Below, one piece after another: positions 1-12,962 of a stretch of 64,000 nt of DNA (position 1 is its first letter; each line of letters opens with the position of its first letter). A program made the translations under genes and the position numbers. The notes beneath the pieces are model-generated. The model saw only the letters and a list, made by a program, of their open reading frames with translations. It was not told where the DNA came from and searched no databases. Source of the stretch: Takifugu bimaculatus (Eukaryota > Chordata > Actinopteri > Tetraodontiformes > Tetraodontidae); assembly GCA_004026145.2 (NCBI GenBank), contig CP034991.1, positions 186,001-250,000 of the forward strand, given 5' to 3'.

Positions 1-489
1 TCAAATAATGAATCAGATGCCTCAGGCTTCACACATTTGAGAGTAGCATCTTATAATGTGTAAATATGTAGGCTGGGAGATATATAGGCTATGACTGAAG
101 TTTAGGCCATCAAAAAGAAAGCAGCTCTTTAGAAGATGTTTCTTTCTGATGATTCTTTGCCTATAACTCGAGGTTTGGCTTGTATTAAAGCATTGTGAAA
201 TGTGAAATTGAACTAATACTCACCAAGTGTTGACATAATCTCTCTCTCACACACACACACACCCTCAGGAACCATCTGGTTCACGACATAACTGTGGAGC
301 CACTCTTCTGGCACGTTAGGTGTCACAACACTTCATTATTTGATGAGCTGGGAGTGAGAATAGGCCTTGTGTTCTCTCTGTTTTCATGGATGCTACTTTA
401 ATGTGATTGTCAAGTCCAGATGGCTGTTGTAGATGAAGTGAAGTAAAAATGCAGTTTCTGTCTATTAATTGACATGTATCCTTCCTCAG
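1..489 (+). other. End of upstream intron
   Basis: This is the 3' end of the intron before the first visible exon. A pyrimidine-rich stretch followed by CAG ends at 489, leaving phase 0. A short CT/CA microsatellite lies at about 241-262. Nothing else was recognised. Confidence 0.7.
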
Positions 490-1067
490 GTACTGTTCTA
501 CCTGGTAGGGCGGCGTTGGGATGAGCCTGACCCACCTCCTCTGGCTCTCCTCCCGTGTGTCAGAGCCGTGGTCATCCGAGACACTAACGACGCAGCTCCC
601 TCAGCGGGCTGCCGCCTCATGGGGCCATCAGGCATCTGTGTTGTCCGTCTGGAGATCCCCCCAGCTTGGTTTACACCACCGCTAGTGAGGAAAAGACCTC
701 CTGAAGTGATTCTGCCCTCACTGGATGTGTATTACTCAATCATACCGTTGGAGGGAGCTGGCCAGGAGTGTCCCTCTGCTGTCAATGAGCCCTGGAGGGC
801 TCCCAGTACAAATGTGGGACCTCTTGGTGGTCTCGGCATGGGCCTCGGTGGACACTGGAGCCCCCTATTGGAAGGGGGTCCTCAGGACATGCTGAAAGCT
901 GGTTCTGTGGCCATGACCCTGGGTCCAGTTTCTGCCAAAGGAGAAAGACTGATAGTGGACGAAAACCTGGAGGTTCTGGTACCGCCGAGCCCAGTCCGGC
1001 TCGGCAAAACGGTGTCTTTTGGCATCTACATGAAGACAGAGTCCAACACAGAACAATTCACACTAAG
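490..1067 (+). CDS. TMEM132-family exon, central ectodomain part 1 (578 bp)
   Basis: The exon encodes 192 codons plus two bases of a split arginine codon, phase 0 in and phase 2 out. It opens at the acceptor TCCTCAG and closes at the donor AAG/GTAGGA. Family hallmarks in order are VLFYLVGRRWDEP (family: VLF-x3-GR-WDD), LLPCVRAVVIRDT, a cysteine pair around CRLMGPSGIC, a WF-x-PP turn (PAWFTPP), a paired tyrosine in VYYSIIP, a glycine-rich stretch near GLGMGLGG, a VAM segment leading to VPPSPVRLGKTVSF, and QFTLR at the end. This covers the end of the N-terminal TMEM132 domain and the start of the middle domain. An ATG at 469 lies in the intron and is not the start. The RDTNDAAPSAGCRL stretch differs from the FRETREVRGSCRL form I recall in B/C/D paralogs. 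The family call is firm; the paralog is open. Confidence 0.88.
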
Positions 1068-2028
1068 GTAGGAGGACATTCCTAAAATCCAAGTTTGTTT
1101 CGTTTCACTCGTTTCCCTCCTGTTTTTCCTTCATCTTCACACCTTCTCCCTGCCTTATCCACTCTGTCATGACTTAGTGCCGCTGCCTCTGTAGGTTGAC
1201 GGCTGTCACCTTTGTGTGCTCAACCTCTTTCAGGAGGCAGCAATACAAATACAACAACCCTGATGAATATTCATGAACTGATCTGAAGAGAGAAGAAAAC
1301 ACACAATGAGAGACGCATGCGGGAAGGGCTGGCTGAGAGCGACTAAAGGTTGGGGAGACGGGGGAATAAAAGAAGAGGCATAAAATTAGAGTAGATACTG
1401 ATGTGTGAAAGCGAAGGTGGTGCCTGAAATGGCTCTCAGGTGCATTTTAAGAGGTCACCTACGTGCTCTTCAGCATAAGCAGTGTGCCGTTTGCACCGTG
1501 CCTTTGCAACTAGAGGAACAGGCTTTTGGTTTTGGTTGAGTGGCCAGAAAACAGCTTTAATGCCTAAATCTGGACCCAGTACGCGTATCTGCATTTCATC
1601 TCTGCCTCATCATTTCACCGACTTGAGTTTCCACCTGGACACCTGACAGCTGTGCAGATTTATCATTCTGCCCAAAGAACATTCCATGACACCAAAGTGG
1701 ACAGACAGGAAGGTGAAAAGATAGACTCCCTGACTTTTTAACTTATAATATATTATATTTAAAAAGTGTTATCGATATCTGTATAGTATGATTATTGTCA
1801 AATGCGCTAAAATTGGATCTGTGCACTGCTGCTCGGGCCAGATTATGTTGAACTGACTCAAAAACTGAAAGAAAATCAAACACGCAGCTGTGTCTTAGTA
1901 GTCCAGATGTGCACGCACCCTCTGCTGCATGTGGTGTTGGTGTATTGCTCTCTACACGGTCCTCCTCATCTGAGGACAGGACGGCAAAAGAACAAGTGGT
2001 TAGACTGCTCTGGGTCTTGTCCTACTAA

Positions 2029-2075
<47 letters not shown>

Positions 2076-3500
2076 GTTGCCCAAAGACGAGAAAATACTC
2101 TCCAGAGAAAAATCATTTATAACTGCTGAGGATAAAGAGACATGCGGACCCCGCACTGTTCCCCTGTGCTGTGTTTCGCACAATACATCAGGACTGGGTA
2201 TTACACAAACATACAGACCAAGTGGCCCCCCCGAGCCCCCCACAGACACTCTGGGACCGAGCTGTCCGAGCATTACTCTCACAGGTAGTCAACTCCAGGG
2301 CAAGGTGAAAAAAACAATTGATATTTGAGGACGAAAACCTCATTTGGAGCCTGTCTGAGGCAATTATGATTGCATCCCGGATAGCGAGTTTGCAGTGAGT
2401 AAACAAATATTTAACACAGTTTATTGCACATTAACACGTGACAGCGTCTGACTTGCTGTCAGACCCATAATCTCATTTGTTGCCTATCGCCAGGTCGAGG
2501 CTTTTCTGAGAGAAAATGTGCCACTGTACACCAAAATTCATCACATCAAATGGATTTCGCTGCAAACAAAAGGACAGACGTCTTCATTGACACGTGCACG
2601 CTTGATGAGGGCTCAGGAGACAGGTGGAGTTGTGTGTAGAAACAAGCCTGAAACCGTCTGCTGGTCATCAGATCACCGGAGGCGTACGTTCAGGTCAAAA
2701 CACTCCCTTTGTCTTTGCTGTGCCCTTGCTGTGTGTGTTTGTGTGTGTGACTGAGAGCTCTTGTCCCCTGCCCCTTGCATAAAGTCCCATGGATAATCCC
2801 CTATGTTCAAAGCATAGTCAGACATGTAATAAGACTTAAGTGGATCTTGTTCCTGTCTGCGAGCACGAGTGTGTGCATAATCAGCCTTAAGTGTGCTCCA
2901 TCACATCGGGTTGATGTGATTATGATAAACTCGGGAGGTGATGGAGGGACACGAGCCGCAGACGCCGCCGTGTTCCGACTGTTTGTTGGGAGCGCGGGGC
3001 ATCCATAAAGATGGAGCTATCCATTGTTATGGTAACAGGTTTCACTTGGATCTGTGGACTAACAGAGCGTCGCCGGGTGATGAAGATACCGGTCAAGGAC
3101 AGACAGTCAACTGAAACACTGGTTGCACTGATTAAGTCAAAGCACCAGTCTTCTTTTAATTTCACCCCCTCTTTATTGAGCGTCTTTATTTATTTAAAGA
3201 CAAAAGGGCACCGTTGAAGTGTAGCGATACAGGAAGTGACAGCTCAGCCAGACCTTTATGTCAGTCTGAATGGGCAGCTGAAGAAACAGCCTGTTTCCAT
3301 GTGTTAAACCAACCCGAGGCCCACTTAGAAGTAATCAGAACCAGAGGAGAATCTTCAGATGAACAGATGGATACAGAAATGTAAAAATGCCAGAATAAGA
3401 AGCAATATAGAGAACATTAATTCTCTGATTAATGCAGTAATGTCCACTGATTTCCAAGTGACAAGCCAAGGTACTGATGAACAGCTAATAAAGTGCCCAG
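1068..3500 (+). other. Intron 1, first part
   Basis: The intron starts with donor GTAGGA at 1068. A (CA)n tract sits at 2030-2068. Short open frames on both strands here show no protein-family signal. No gene or transposon was recognised before the LINE relic near 3513. Confidence 0.6.
2030..2068. repeat. (CA)n microsatellite
   Basis: This is an uninterrupted CA tract of about 39 bp in intron 1. Its translations give spurious Thr-His and Cys-Val open frames. Confidence 0.95.
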
Positions 3501-3512
3501 GTAAGGTTGCTT

Positions 3513-3815
3513 TTAGTCCATTTCTGAGGTATTGTTGAGTTTGACGGCACTGGGAAGGAACGACCTCCTCTGCCATTCCTTGGATCAGCAGTTTTGGATC
3601 AGGCTCTGGCTCAAGCTGCTCCTGGTGGTGTCGTCAACCTCTGCTCCACCACCTCCTCCAGGTTTAGCAACTGAGAGCAAACAACAGCCCCTGCTGTCAT
3701 CATCAGAGCGTTCAGCTTGTTGGCAGCCCCAGCGCACCACAGCAAAGGAGATGACGCTCCAGCATGTCTCCAGATTTCTACAAATCTTTTCAATGAATTC
3801 ATTCAAGTGACCCAT
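3513..3815 (-). mobile_element. LINE ORF2 3' end, frameshifted relic (L2/Rex-like)
   Basis: Read on the minus strand this is the C-terminal end of a non-LTR retrotransposon polyprotein. One frame carries an FAVVRWG segment. A second carries GAANKLNAL, then SQLLNLEEVVEQRL. The first frame resumes with TTRSSLSQSLIQN, and then RRSFLPSAVKLNN leads to a TAA stop at 3515-3513. The order matches the tail I recall in vertebrate L2-like LINEs (WGG, RLNKLIRRA, LEEVVERR, RSFLPxAIRLYN). The frame switches show it is non-functional. About 140 bp below 3513 may be its 3' untranslated part. The family name is from memory and uncertain. Confidence 0.72.
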
Positions 3816-6800
3816 TACGTGACTGACGCCATACCAGGCTGCCTCTTATATGACAGGCACGGCTATGCTCAGAATTGGACTTTGACCTCTTGTCTGATCT
3901 CGTTCCTTCTGCCAGTTTACAAGCAACAGATAAAATCGGATAACTGATGGGAGGATGTCCTCCTCTTCAAGGCCAGCTGCTGATATGCATCGCGGCATGC
4001 TAATGCCTGCCTGATGTTTTGTTCGGGGGATCATAGGCGAGCGCGGAGGTTGTGAAGCATGCGCACATGACTTTAACTCTTATTAAGGTGTATACAAGCC
4101 CATTACTGCCTGATATGGAGAGCACTGATAACAGTCGGACTAATGCCTTTACGTGCACTTCAGCGGTCCCAGTTACGGTTGAATTCAGGCAATAATTACT
4201 TTATTGGAGTGTCATGTAACTCAGAGTCAGAACAATGGAGGCTGCACAGATAAGACAACACTGAGAGGCAGAGGCGCTGCCAGTGGGATCCGAACGTGAG
4301 GATTCAGAAGCGCTTATGCCAGAAATGTGCATTTTGTTTTGAGCCAGAACTCAGAAAGAGTAGCAGGAATGATGTTGGGGGGCAAATGTGCTTTGCGTGA
4401 GCCCGTAAGTGCCATCATTTACTGTCTTCCCGAGAGCCAAACCACTCGCTGCTCAGGACGATGATAGAGCTTCAAGATATTTTATCAAACTTGTAGCTCG
4501 TAAAGTAGTTTTTAAAAATGCCTTAAAATGAGGATAAACTTGAAATTTCAATTTAATTCCCAAGTGTAGTCTAATTACAGTCTGCCGCTCAACCACTTAT
4601 AGATCTGGCGCCGGTGTCATCGACTGTGACTGAAAGAAAATGATACTGATAGACAATTAAACATGTTAATGGGTGAGCGAACACAACAGACGTGTGAGAT
4701 GCGTGCTTGACGAGTCTGTAATAGGTTTTTGACACTGGTATTTGAGCTGGGATATTAGCAAAGATCTGAGATAATGGATCATTCTTTGTCCTAATCTGAG
4801 TTTAGTTTAGGGGAAAGAGGGGAAACGGGACCATAGATGGAGTTTTAACAAAATAAAACTGTGTATAATGTGCGTTCAAGCATGCTGCACATAGAATACT
4901 CTTAAAGATGACAGGAAGTAGAGTAAAAGGTCTCTGGATGGAAGAGAAAACTGCACATGAGGCATTTACATGCTTGTAAATTTAATTCCACGTCATCTTT
5001 GACTAAGTGATACTTTACCTTCAGCCCTCCAGTTATCAGTTATAAATTATTATGTCTCCTGTCAATCAAATAACAGGATTGATTGATGACTTTGTACATT
5101 GTCCGACTTTTCCAAACACAGATTTGCCTCCATGGCTGCTGTTTACACACGAACAAACGGTGAACGTCCGTCACATTTAATCTGTTCCTTTACAGGGAAA
5201 CGGCCCTTCAGAAATCAGCTCTTACCACCCCCCCCCCCCCAACCTTCTGTTTCCCTGGAAATGGGGAAAATGATAGATTTTAAATGTTTACTCTGGTTTG
5301 TCATGTGACCTACCGTTGATGTTTTGTTGGTTGACGTCTCAGCTCGTTACGTCTGGAAACACTCCTAAATTATCTGACGTCTAATTAAAAGCTAATAAAT
5401 CTGACAGCTACAAACAATCGAGAAGGTAATGTAAAACTTTTCCAATGGTGGTTTGCATCTTTATCAGGTATTTTAACACATTGCTTAGAATAAAGAAAAC
5501 AAGTAGAAAGACAGTGAAACGTTGTTATTATGAAGCGATTTGCAAGATGTTTTGAATGTTGTTGACACGGGTCAGAGCAATTTGCATCTCCCCCAGTTAA
5601 AAAGCTGTCATCTTGAACTGTGGGAGCTCTTTGTTTGGCTAGTTAATTAGCCGGATGATTACTGATGAGTGGGTGGTTGCTGCGTGTGTAAAAGATTCAG
5701 ATGGAGTCAGATTAAATATCAAAAAGCAATTGGTTTGTCTCTCCGCTTGTGTTCTCACCGGTGTTGCTCCTATTCCGTGCTGTGTATCGGACGCCATGTG
5801 ACTACAGCTTAAAGCGCTTTTAAATTTTTTGTTAGTGGGCGGGGTGTAAATTTGTTTGCAGCCTGGATTTATTGTCTCGCCCTCGCTCTTTGCTTGGCTT
5901 GGCCTGTGTGTTTGAGGGGGGATTAGCGGATTTTAGCGGATCAGAAGGGAGATGGACTTGTAATGGTCCAACTCATCTTCTGTGGTGGTTCCACCACGCT
6001 CACACTCTCCGCGACCTCTGTCACCTCTGTTCTAACACCTGTTGGTCGTCACACACTTACAGATACAGCAAGTTGGCCGCGGTGTGTTGACTGTGCCCGC
6101 CTCTTCTCCTCCTGCTGAGTCTGGGAGCGGAGACTACAGCCTGTAGACCGCCACCCGCTGCTCCAGCATATTGCTTATAAGTGCTCGTGAAATATTTATG
6201 AGCATGACAGAGGCCTAAACAAGACGCTGCTGCTGTAAATCTCCCACCCGTCCGTCCTGATGGAACGTTTAACTGCGGCTAGATTATCTGCAGTAAATGT
6301 TATATTACCGGGCCTGATGTTGATTGGAACCGCTGTTCCTGCTTGTACAGTCAAACGTTGATGTGTGATGTGGCTCATTCATTTCTAATAAACACAAACA
6401 GTTGTTTGTTACTTCTGCGTGTCAGCGTTAAAAAGAACTGATAAATGAGATGATAACACCTTGGCTAAGCAAAGAGGAGATGAGATTATTGGGGTTGTTT
6501 TAATTAATTCTGATGTTCCCAGGGTTGTGTTAATGTTGACATGGGTGCACGTCGTCTCATCTAGAGGATTGAATGATTGTGCCCACGCTCCGTGCACGTC
6601 GAACGTGGCGTGGCAGAGCCGCGAATGCCTGAAAAGGGCAATCATTTTTTCACTGTACATCCAGGTCACATCTTCAATTTCTTCCCAGCCCAAATTCCTC
6701 ATATGCAATCTCTGCGTTTCCATGGAAACCAAAGTCCCACGTGTCTCGCAAAAGTCTGACAGACATCTGATAAAAACAGCACTAAAGAAGACCAAAGACT

Positions 6801-8127
6801 CAATCCCCATCTGTAACTAGGTGACCGGACAGCCGTGAACTGTGACCTTCTTTGATGCCTGTGAGTTAAAACAGGTCAAAGACGCAGAATGAGGAACCCC
6901 CCCCTCCCCCTCACATTTACCGTGCTGAATCCAGACATTCTGTCTTTATTTATCCCCCCACTCAAGTCTGCATTCATCCACTCCACAGTTCTCCGTCTGC
7001 GCTCCCTTCAATCTCCCCGTCAAAGCCGCCCTTCTCTCTTCCCTTCTCCCATTTTCCCTCCACCTCAGCGCATAAATATTCAGCAGGGCGTCGTTTGTTC
7101 CGCCGGCTCCTGAAAGATGTGCGAGTCGATGGCCGTCAAAGTTTGGGGGAAAAATTAAAATCTGGCCCCGGAAATATGCTGGAGTATTTAGAAATCGAGA
7201 GGCTGTCGGAGGTGCGGTCGTCGTTTCATTCTGTTCATAAAATAACGTCTTTGAAGAGGTGGCTGCCTGTTCGAGCTGCTGAACAAGAGGTGGCGTTCTC
7301 TCCAGAAAGCCTCGAAGAAAACATCTCTTCTCGTTTTCTCTTCTTTGCTCACCACATTTGCTGTTTGCGTTGCCTGAGAGGGGAACGCCTTTTGCATTCC
7401 TCCGCACGCTCCCAACGCGCTCCTCCTCCGAGGGCCTCGTTTATAACGCCGGCGTGCATCCGCGGTCGTGTTTAACTGCGTGTTGTAGCAGTTACCTCCA
7501 CGTTACCCCAGGAGTTATGAGAAGCAGCCTGGGCTCAGAGGGTTTTTTGATGTTAACGCGGGAGGAGAAACAGCTGAGATTTTAGTAACTCCCTGAACCT
7601 CCTGCATCACCCTGGGACACCTATAACTTGTCGGGTTCCAGGCTGGTGAAAACATATTGTCTGCTTTTATTATTCCAGAGGCCGGCTGATGAAAGGTGTT
7701 TTTCTAACATGCGGCGTTTTGTCTGAAGGTAAACACCATAAACTGGTGGGACTGAGTTTGATACAGTTTAGTTTCACGAGCACGACTCTGGAGTGTTAAC
7801 GATGGTGCAAAACCACGTTTTGTCCGTTTTACTAATCAAATGTAAATGTCCCCCCCCCCATGAATACCCCCTCCCCTCCTGCACCAATGTCATTTAGCTT
7901 TTACCTTTTAGCATCTAAATAATTTGATCAGAAAATACTGAAAGTGCTGTTTTGTTTCTGCGGCCTTGTGGGGATAATATGCAGGTTTAACTGCTAGAAT
8001 CGTGCACAGAACAGAACTGGAGCGCATTCAACCATAAACCTGATCGCCTGCCTGTGATTGGCTGGCTCTGGTTCATAATTCATCCATGACTAGATTTCCT
8101 TATAAAAACCCAATTGGAGTCTTTAGG
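3816..8127 (+). other. Intron 1, featureless stretch
   Basis: No exon, RNA gene or recognised transposon was found. There is a poly-C run near 5227-5240 and another at about 7850-7859. Several short open frames (for example 6409-6810 minus and 7095-7475 plus) have no family signal and no flanking splice context. Some AT-rich stretches resemble conserved noncoding DNA but cannot be tested here. Confidence 0.55.
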
Positions 8128-9474
8128 CTACCTTTTCTCAACGATGCCCATCTTTGACTGTTTTGCTCCTTTGAAGACTATAAGTAGCTCCTTCATCTGC
8201 TTAGCGCAGTGCACATATTTTAGTTCAGCTTTAGTTCCACATGCAAAGCAAGTATTGTCACTCACTGATGCGTTGATTGACTCTGCAACGCATGGGTCTT
8301 CATGAGACAGTTCCCCCGGCAACAAAGAATATTAACATGTATGGTTGAAAGCACAAAAAAATCCCTTTAATAATTGGAGAATTAGCCTCCTAATACAGTA
8401 GTGCGTATTGTTATAGCAAATACAGCAATTGTTATTGCCCTGTTTGGATTCAGATACTAGCATCTACATGTAAATGGACTTCATCTTGGACAAATTACAG
8501 ATGTTGTGATTGTTTTCACAGGAGACAACAGTCCTATTTGGGCTCAGTCAAGCATGACTGTACATCCTACCTTTCAGCCAGAAAATGGTTGTCATATCTA
8601 CCCACTGAGCCGGTAACTGTGGTGCTAACGTACCATGACGGCGAGCGGCTATCTGTCGCTACAGAAAGTTCCTTCTTGAAGTAAAAAAAAAGTTTAGCTA
8701 GCCTTTACATCAAAGCTGCGATATCCTGAATACAGCTATTATTCTATCTATTCTATTCTATCTATGTCCCTTCTGATGTAGTCCGTTGGTCATTTCAAGA
8801 CAATCAATCGCTCTGGAGTTCTCCAAGGACCCCGTTATGGTTGCATAAACAGCAGACATCATTTGTCATTTCCCCTTGACTCTCCTGGGCATTTCGGATG
8901 CAGGAGGCCGCTGCTCTGCACCTTGTAGCTTCGATGTTGCGGTGCAGGAAATTCAAGCTCACTCAACTGTTGAGCGCCTCCTTCACTCACTCAGGATAAT
9001 AGCTTCACCTGAATGCATTAAGTTTTAATGATCAGGTTACTTATTAATGAGGAAACAGAAGAGGCCCTGAAGTTCTTTAAGATTTCAGAGCATGTAAGTG
9101 GTTGATTGTCCTCCAGATCTTGAAACTGCAGCACTGTATCATCTAATGACAAAGTGTCCGAGACCATCTCGAATTATTGTTGGTCTCTGGCTTATGAGAT
9201 GAAGCCTCTGCAGCTTTGCCTCCCCTTGTAGCATCACCTAGCTTGTACTCATGCATTTCCATTAACACCCCATTTTCAGCGACATCTTGTATCTTGTAAG
9301 ATAAATGGGCTTCGGTACCCTCACGTGCACACGCACAACTGTAATTATCCTATGCTGCTGTCGGCCTGAACAACTGCAGCGCTCCTCCGATCTGTTTAGT
9401 TGGAATGCTCTGTCCATGAATTTAATCCCAATTTTATTAGCATCTCCCTTATCATCCTGATTATTGTTAGACAT
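8128..9474 (-). pseudogene. Possible decayed coding relic, unidentified
   Basis: Three coding-like pieces lie in the same minus-strand direction. One is an ATG-led frame at 9474-9262 starting MSNNNQDDKGDANKIG. A second is an acidic frame near 9180-9060 reading DTVLQFQDLEDNQPLTC. The third is a frame at 8325-8128 with a cysteine-rich piece, NTCFACGTKAELKYVHC. Stops and frame changes separate them. I do not recognise the protein. It could be a transposon-derived protein or retrogene, or chance. The evidence is composition and order only. Confidence 0.22.
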
Positions 9475-12400
9475 CTTGACCGTGTAAGGCAGCTAACCAT
9501 TAAACCTGAGCTAAGGTCTCATTTGTGACAGATGCTTTCCATTTCCGGGCTACTGTACAGAGACGTTGCTCCCTCCATGATTGACCACTGTGCTTCATGT
9601 ATGCTCATTTATCAGCGCTAATTTGTCCGACTAATCTCTCCATTAAACTCAGTGAGAACATTAGCCTAGCAAATTAGCACTGATGAATGGCTCTTACTCA
9701 CTGCAGAACCTCCACTTGCACTGGCCTTTATATCCCTCTGCATTTTCATATGAAATATTTCTTATAGAGTTTAAATTTGGTTCCATGTCAGAAAACATTT
9801 AGGATTTCTTTCACAATAGAGGATGAAATGAATCCATGCAGCTACAGTTTTTACAGCTGCAGGATGTAACATTGTTATGGAAACACAACTGCGTAACAGG
9901 CTTTATAGGCCCTAGAAAACAAAAGCTCCACTGATGTGTGCCGTCTATTTTCAACCATCTTAATTTTCCCTCTAATCTGACTGGAACAAAAACGTTACAC
10001 GGGGCAAATTGAGTCTTTCTAAATAGTGCACCATGTTTGTGTGTTCATCCGTTCTTTTGATTCCTGCACGCACGCATGCACGTGTACACACGGTGTCCTC
10101 CTGAGCCTGCCCCTCAACAACATGCAAATAGCAAACAGCAAATACATGCTAAATCAAACGAATGTAAAGAGGAGGACGTGCGCAGAGCTCCTGGGCCTGC
10201 AGCGCTCTTTGCCTGCTGCTATCTTAATCCTTCAGGGAAACAGGAGGTAGAGAGAAAGAGGAAACTGGGAGGTAAAAGGGATAAGTAAAAGGTAGAGAAA
10301 AAGGTAGAGAAAAAGGTAGAGAAAAAGAGGAAAATAGCTGGAAATGCTGGGATCAGCTTCCCCCGACGCTTCTCCAGGGATACTCAGTTTACGACAGACT
10401 GCTGGTCGTGAACTCTGACCCCAGCTATCACACAGGGTTGGGTTTTATACGTAATCCAAGGTGCTGTGCCGAACCACGAAACACCTGAATCGGTAATAAC
10501 ATCAGTAAAATGGATTCCGCGTCAGGGCGTTTAATTTGCTGCTTGGCTAATGCAAAGTAACTCTGTTTGATGTGTGCCAACATAAAAACCTGATTTGCTG
10601 CGAATTAATTGCTTCAGGTCATGGAGGGCCTGACAAAGTGCTGAAAGAGCAGCTGTTAGATGGCAGCGCCAAAGGGAAAATGGGGTCACTTCTTGGTTTT
10701 AGGCCGGTTTAAGCTGAGGAAATACAACGATTCCCAACAAAAGCTAATAACAGTGATTTGTCAGAGATGGATGGTTGCTACCGACGACTGGTGTGGGCAT
10801 GATGTCTGTTATTAAGCTCAACACTTCCTCCTCAACAGGCAGCAAAAAAATCCGATACTCTGCATCTCTGACAAACAGGAAGTTTCTGATTTAATTTCTG
10901 ACTTCGGATGCTAAGAAAGTAGAAACAGATATATAAAAGTGTCGTTACAGGGATGAAGACTCGTAGCTGACAGCTACTTCAGGACCTACGGTTACGTTTT
11001 ATAGTCAATGGCCACCGACTGGTCGGTCTGTGTGCCTCATTGCAAATAACCCGGGAAGTTCACGTGTGCACTAGAAACACAAAGACGTCTCCGTAACTCT
11101 TATTCTCACCCTGACCACTAGAGGCGCTGGTGTGGGTAGGTGTGAAAAGTATCATTATAGCCGTTTAACATGGGTACTCGGTTGCCACCCAAGCACTCTC
11201 CCAATTCTAAGTATGTATACAGCCGAGCATCCTCCAAGTTTCAGACGTGTACTTGTTCCGCCCATTTAAAATCGTATGCCTCACATGTCACAGCTAGGTA
11301 TCCCACAATGCATTTCACTGCAGTCAGTGACAGCAGCAGAGAGTATGTACTTCAGTCCGGACCAACTCAGATGTTCACAAGTCTGTGCTTGCGTGTTTAA
11401 AAACATGTCATTGTGTGCAAACACTTGAACACGCTAACGTGAGCGGGACACAACTGACCAAACCAAGAAAAGGATGAAATGCAAAGATAACACAAGGTTT
11501 TTGCGGTGTCAGGATGGTGCAACTTTTGTCCCAGTGTGTGAACATTAAGACTTAAAGGAAGAGAGGAAGAGGAAAAGGAGTGAGTGACAGCGAGGCAGGA
11601 GCGGCCCCCTGTGGAGTGATAAGAGAGACGGAGATGGCATAATGAGTCCTCCAGCATGGAGGTGGGACGTGGGAGGGTGAGCAGACTATTCCAGGGGAGA
11701 ATTCGACAGAATCTTCACAGGCAACTGAGGTGGATCCCACCCACAGCTGGTGTGGAAATGATTAGTATAGATCACAGATTAACTCACAGCAGCCCACATG
11801 TTGGATTGTGTAACGTGCTCCCAATAACGAGGGCCGACACACATGTCTGGGAGAAAGTTTCAATGACAAAAGAACTTTAGAAGCTGGAGACAGACGGTCC
11901 AGATTGAACTTTAAAGGCTGATGGATTCTCAGAGATGGCCGAAGCCCAATGATGCGGACATCCTGTCGAAGCTACGCTAAAGTCCAGAGCTGATTCCCAC
12001 AGATGGGTCGCAAACAAACAGGAAAGCAGAGGACATCCAAGCCCATTTCCTCAGGTCCGTAGTCTTTTTGTTCACCATTCACTCAAATAGCCTGCCACTT
12101 TTTTCCAACCCCCCCAGTGTTCCAGCAAGACACTCATTTGAACCGTTTGGCATGCAGAGTTGAAGGGCCGTCTGCCACGCTGTCGTCCCTGTGATCATCA
12201 TCAGACGCCCGCCACGCACAAGGAATGAGAGATAATAGCAAATTTCCAACCGAGACACCTATGGAGTTCAATGTGCAGTTACGTAAGGCCCTCCGACAGA
12301 TTTGTCTGAAGGGTTGAGAAGATGGAGGTGGCTGCCAGGGGAAGCCAGAAGAAAGTGGGGAGGACGCGTAAGAAGGATGTGAGGAGAGTGTGGGAGGGTG

Positions 12401-12962
12401 TAGAGAAAGCTGTGGAGGAATGTGTTGAGCAAGACCTGGCAAATTTAAACTAGAGTTTGTTTTAGTTGTTTAGTTTAGTTTAGTGTCCAGCCTGGGTTCA
12501 GCGGTGTTGAGCCTCCACTCTACCTCTTTTAGACATTTACTCCAGTTCCTCTGCTCGTTCCCCACCTCGCCTGCCCTCCTCTCCTCGGCAGAAGTGTGTA
12601 CTGTTGATGGGTGATGGTTGAGGGGGAGGAGGAGACCTGCCTTCATCCATCACGGCGCAAACGGAGGGGAGTTAGTGAGCCTTTCTTCGCTGACTGAAGA
12701 CCACAAACGGGAGAGGGGAGACAGTGTGGCAGTTTGACGAGCAGTCGGAGAACAATCTGTTAAGGCTCTCTGGTGACTTCCAGAGTTTCAGGGTTTGTTG
12801 GAAGAACTTCACAGTTTTAAATGTGGAAGGATGTTGCTTGCGAACATTAAATTAAATGACCCATTAACCAACCTACTCATCCTTAACCATGGCTACAAAC
12901 AAATTAAGGACAAGAAAATCTCCATGAATATTTCAATAACAGCCTAGCTCAACGATCCAGAG
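9475..12962 (+). other. Intron 1, sparse stretch
   Basis: No exon was recognised. It contains a 12-bp tandem repeat near 10289-10330 and a possible dispersed-repeat remnant near 11170-11320. The open frame at 12442-12134 minus is proline- and serine-rich and looks fortuitous. Confidence 0.55.
10289..10330. repeat. 12-bp purine tandem repeat
   Basis: About three head-to-tail copies of a unit like AGGTAGAGAAAA follow related purine-rich sequence that starts near 10245. Confidence 0.75.

Noticed and set aside
469..489. ATG at 469 as the start of the first coding region
   Set aside because: It lies in the polypyrimidine and acceptor region. The homologous protein continues upstream in other exons.
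6409..6820. Overlapping open frames of 119 and 133 codons on both strands
   Set aside because: No family motif, and neither frame shows splice or promoter context. They look like chance frames in intron DNA.
11115..11129. CCACTAGAGGCGCTG as a CTCF site
   Set aside because: It lacks one G of the core, which shifts the second half out of register.
11170..11320. Possible MITE remnant with CCCACAATGCATT
   Set aside because: Some phrases recall fish repeats, but no terminal repeats or target duplication could be found.
11597..11613. GGCCCCCTGTGG as a reverse CTCF site
   Set aside because: The core AGGGGGC is present but the flanking half does not fit the consensus spacing.
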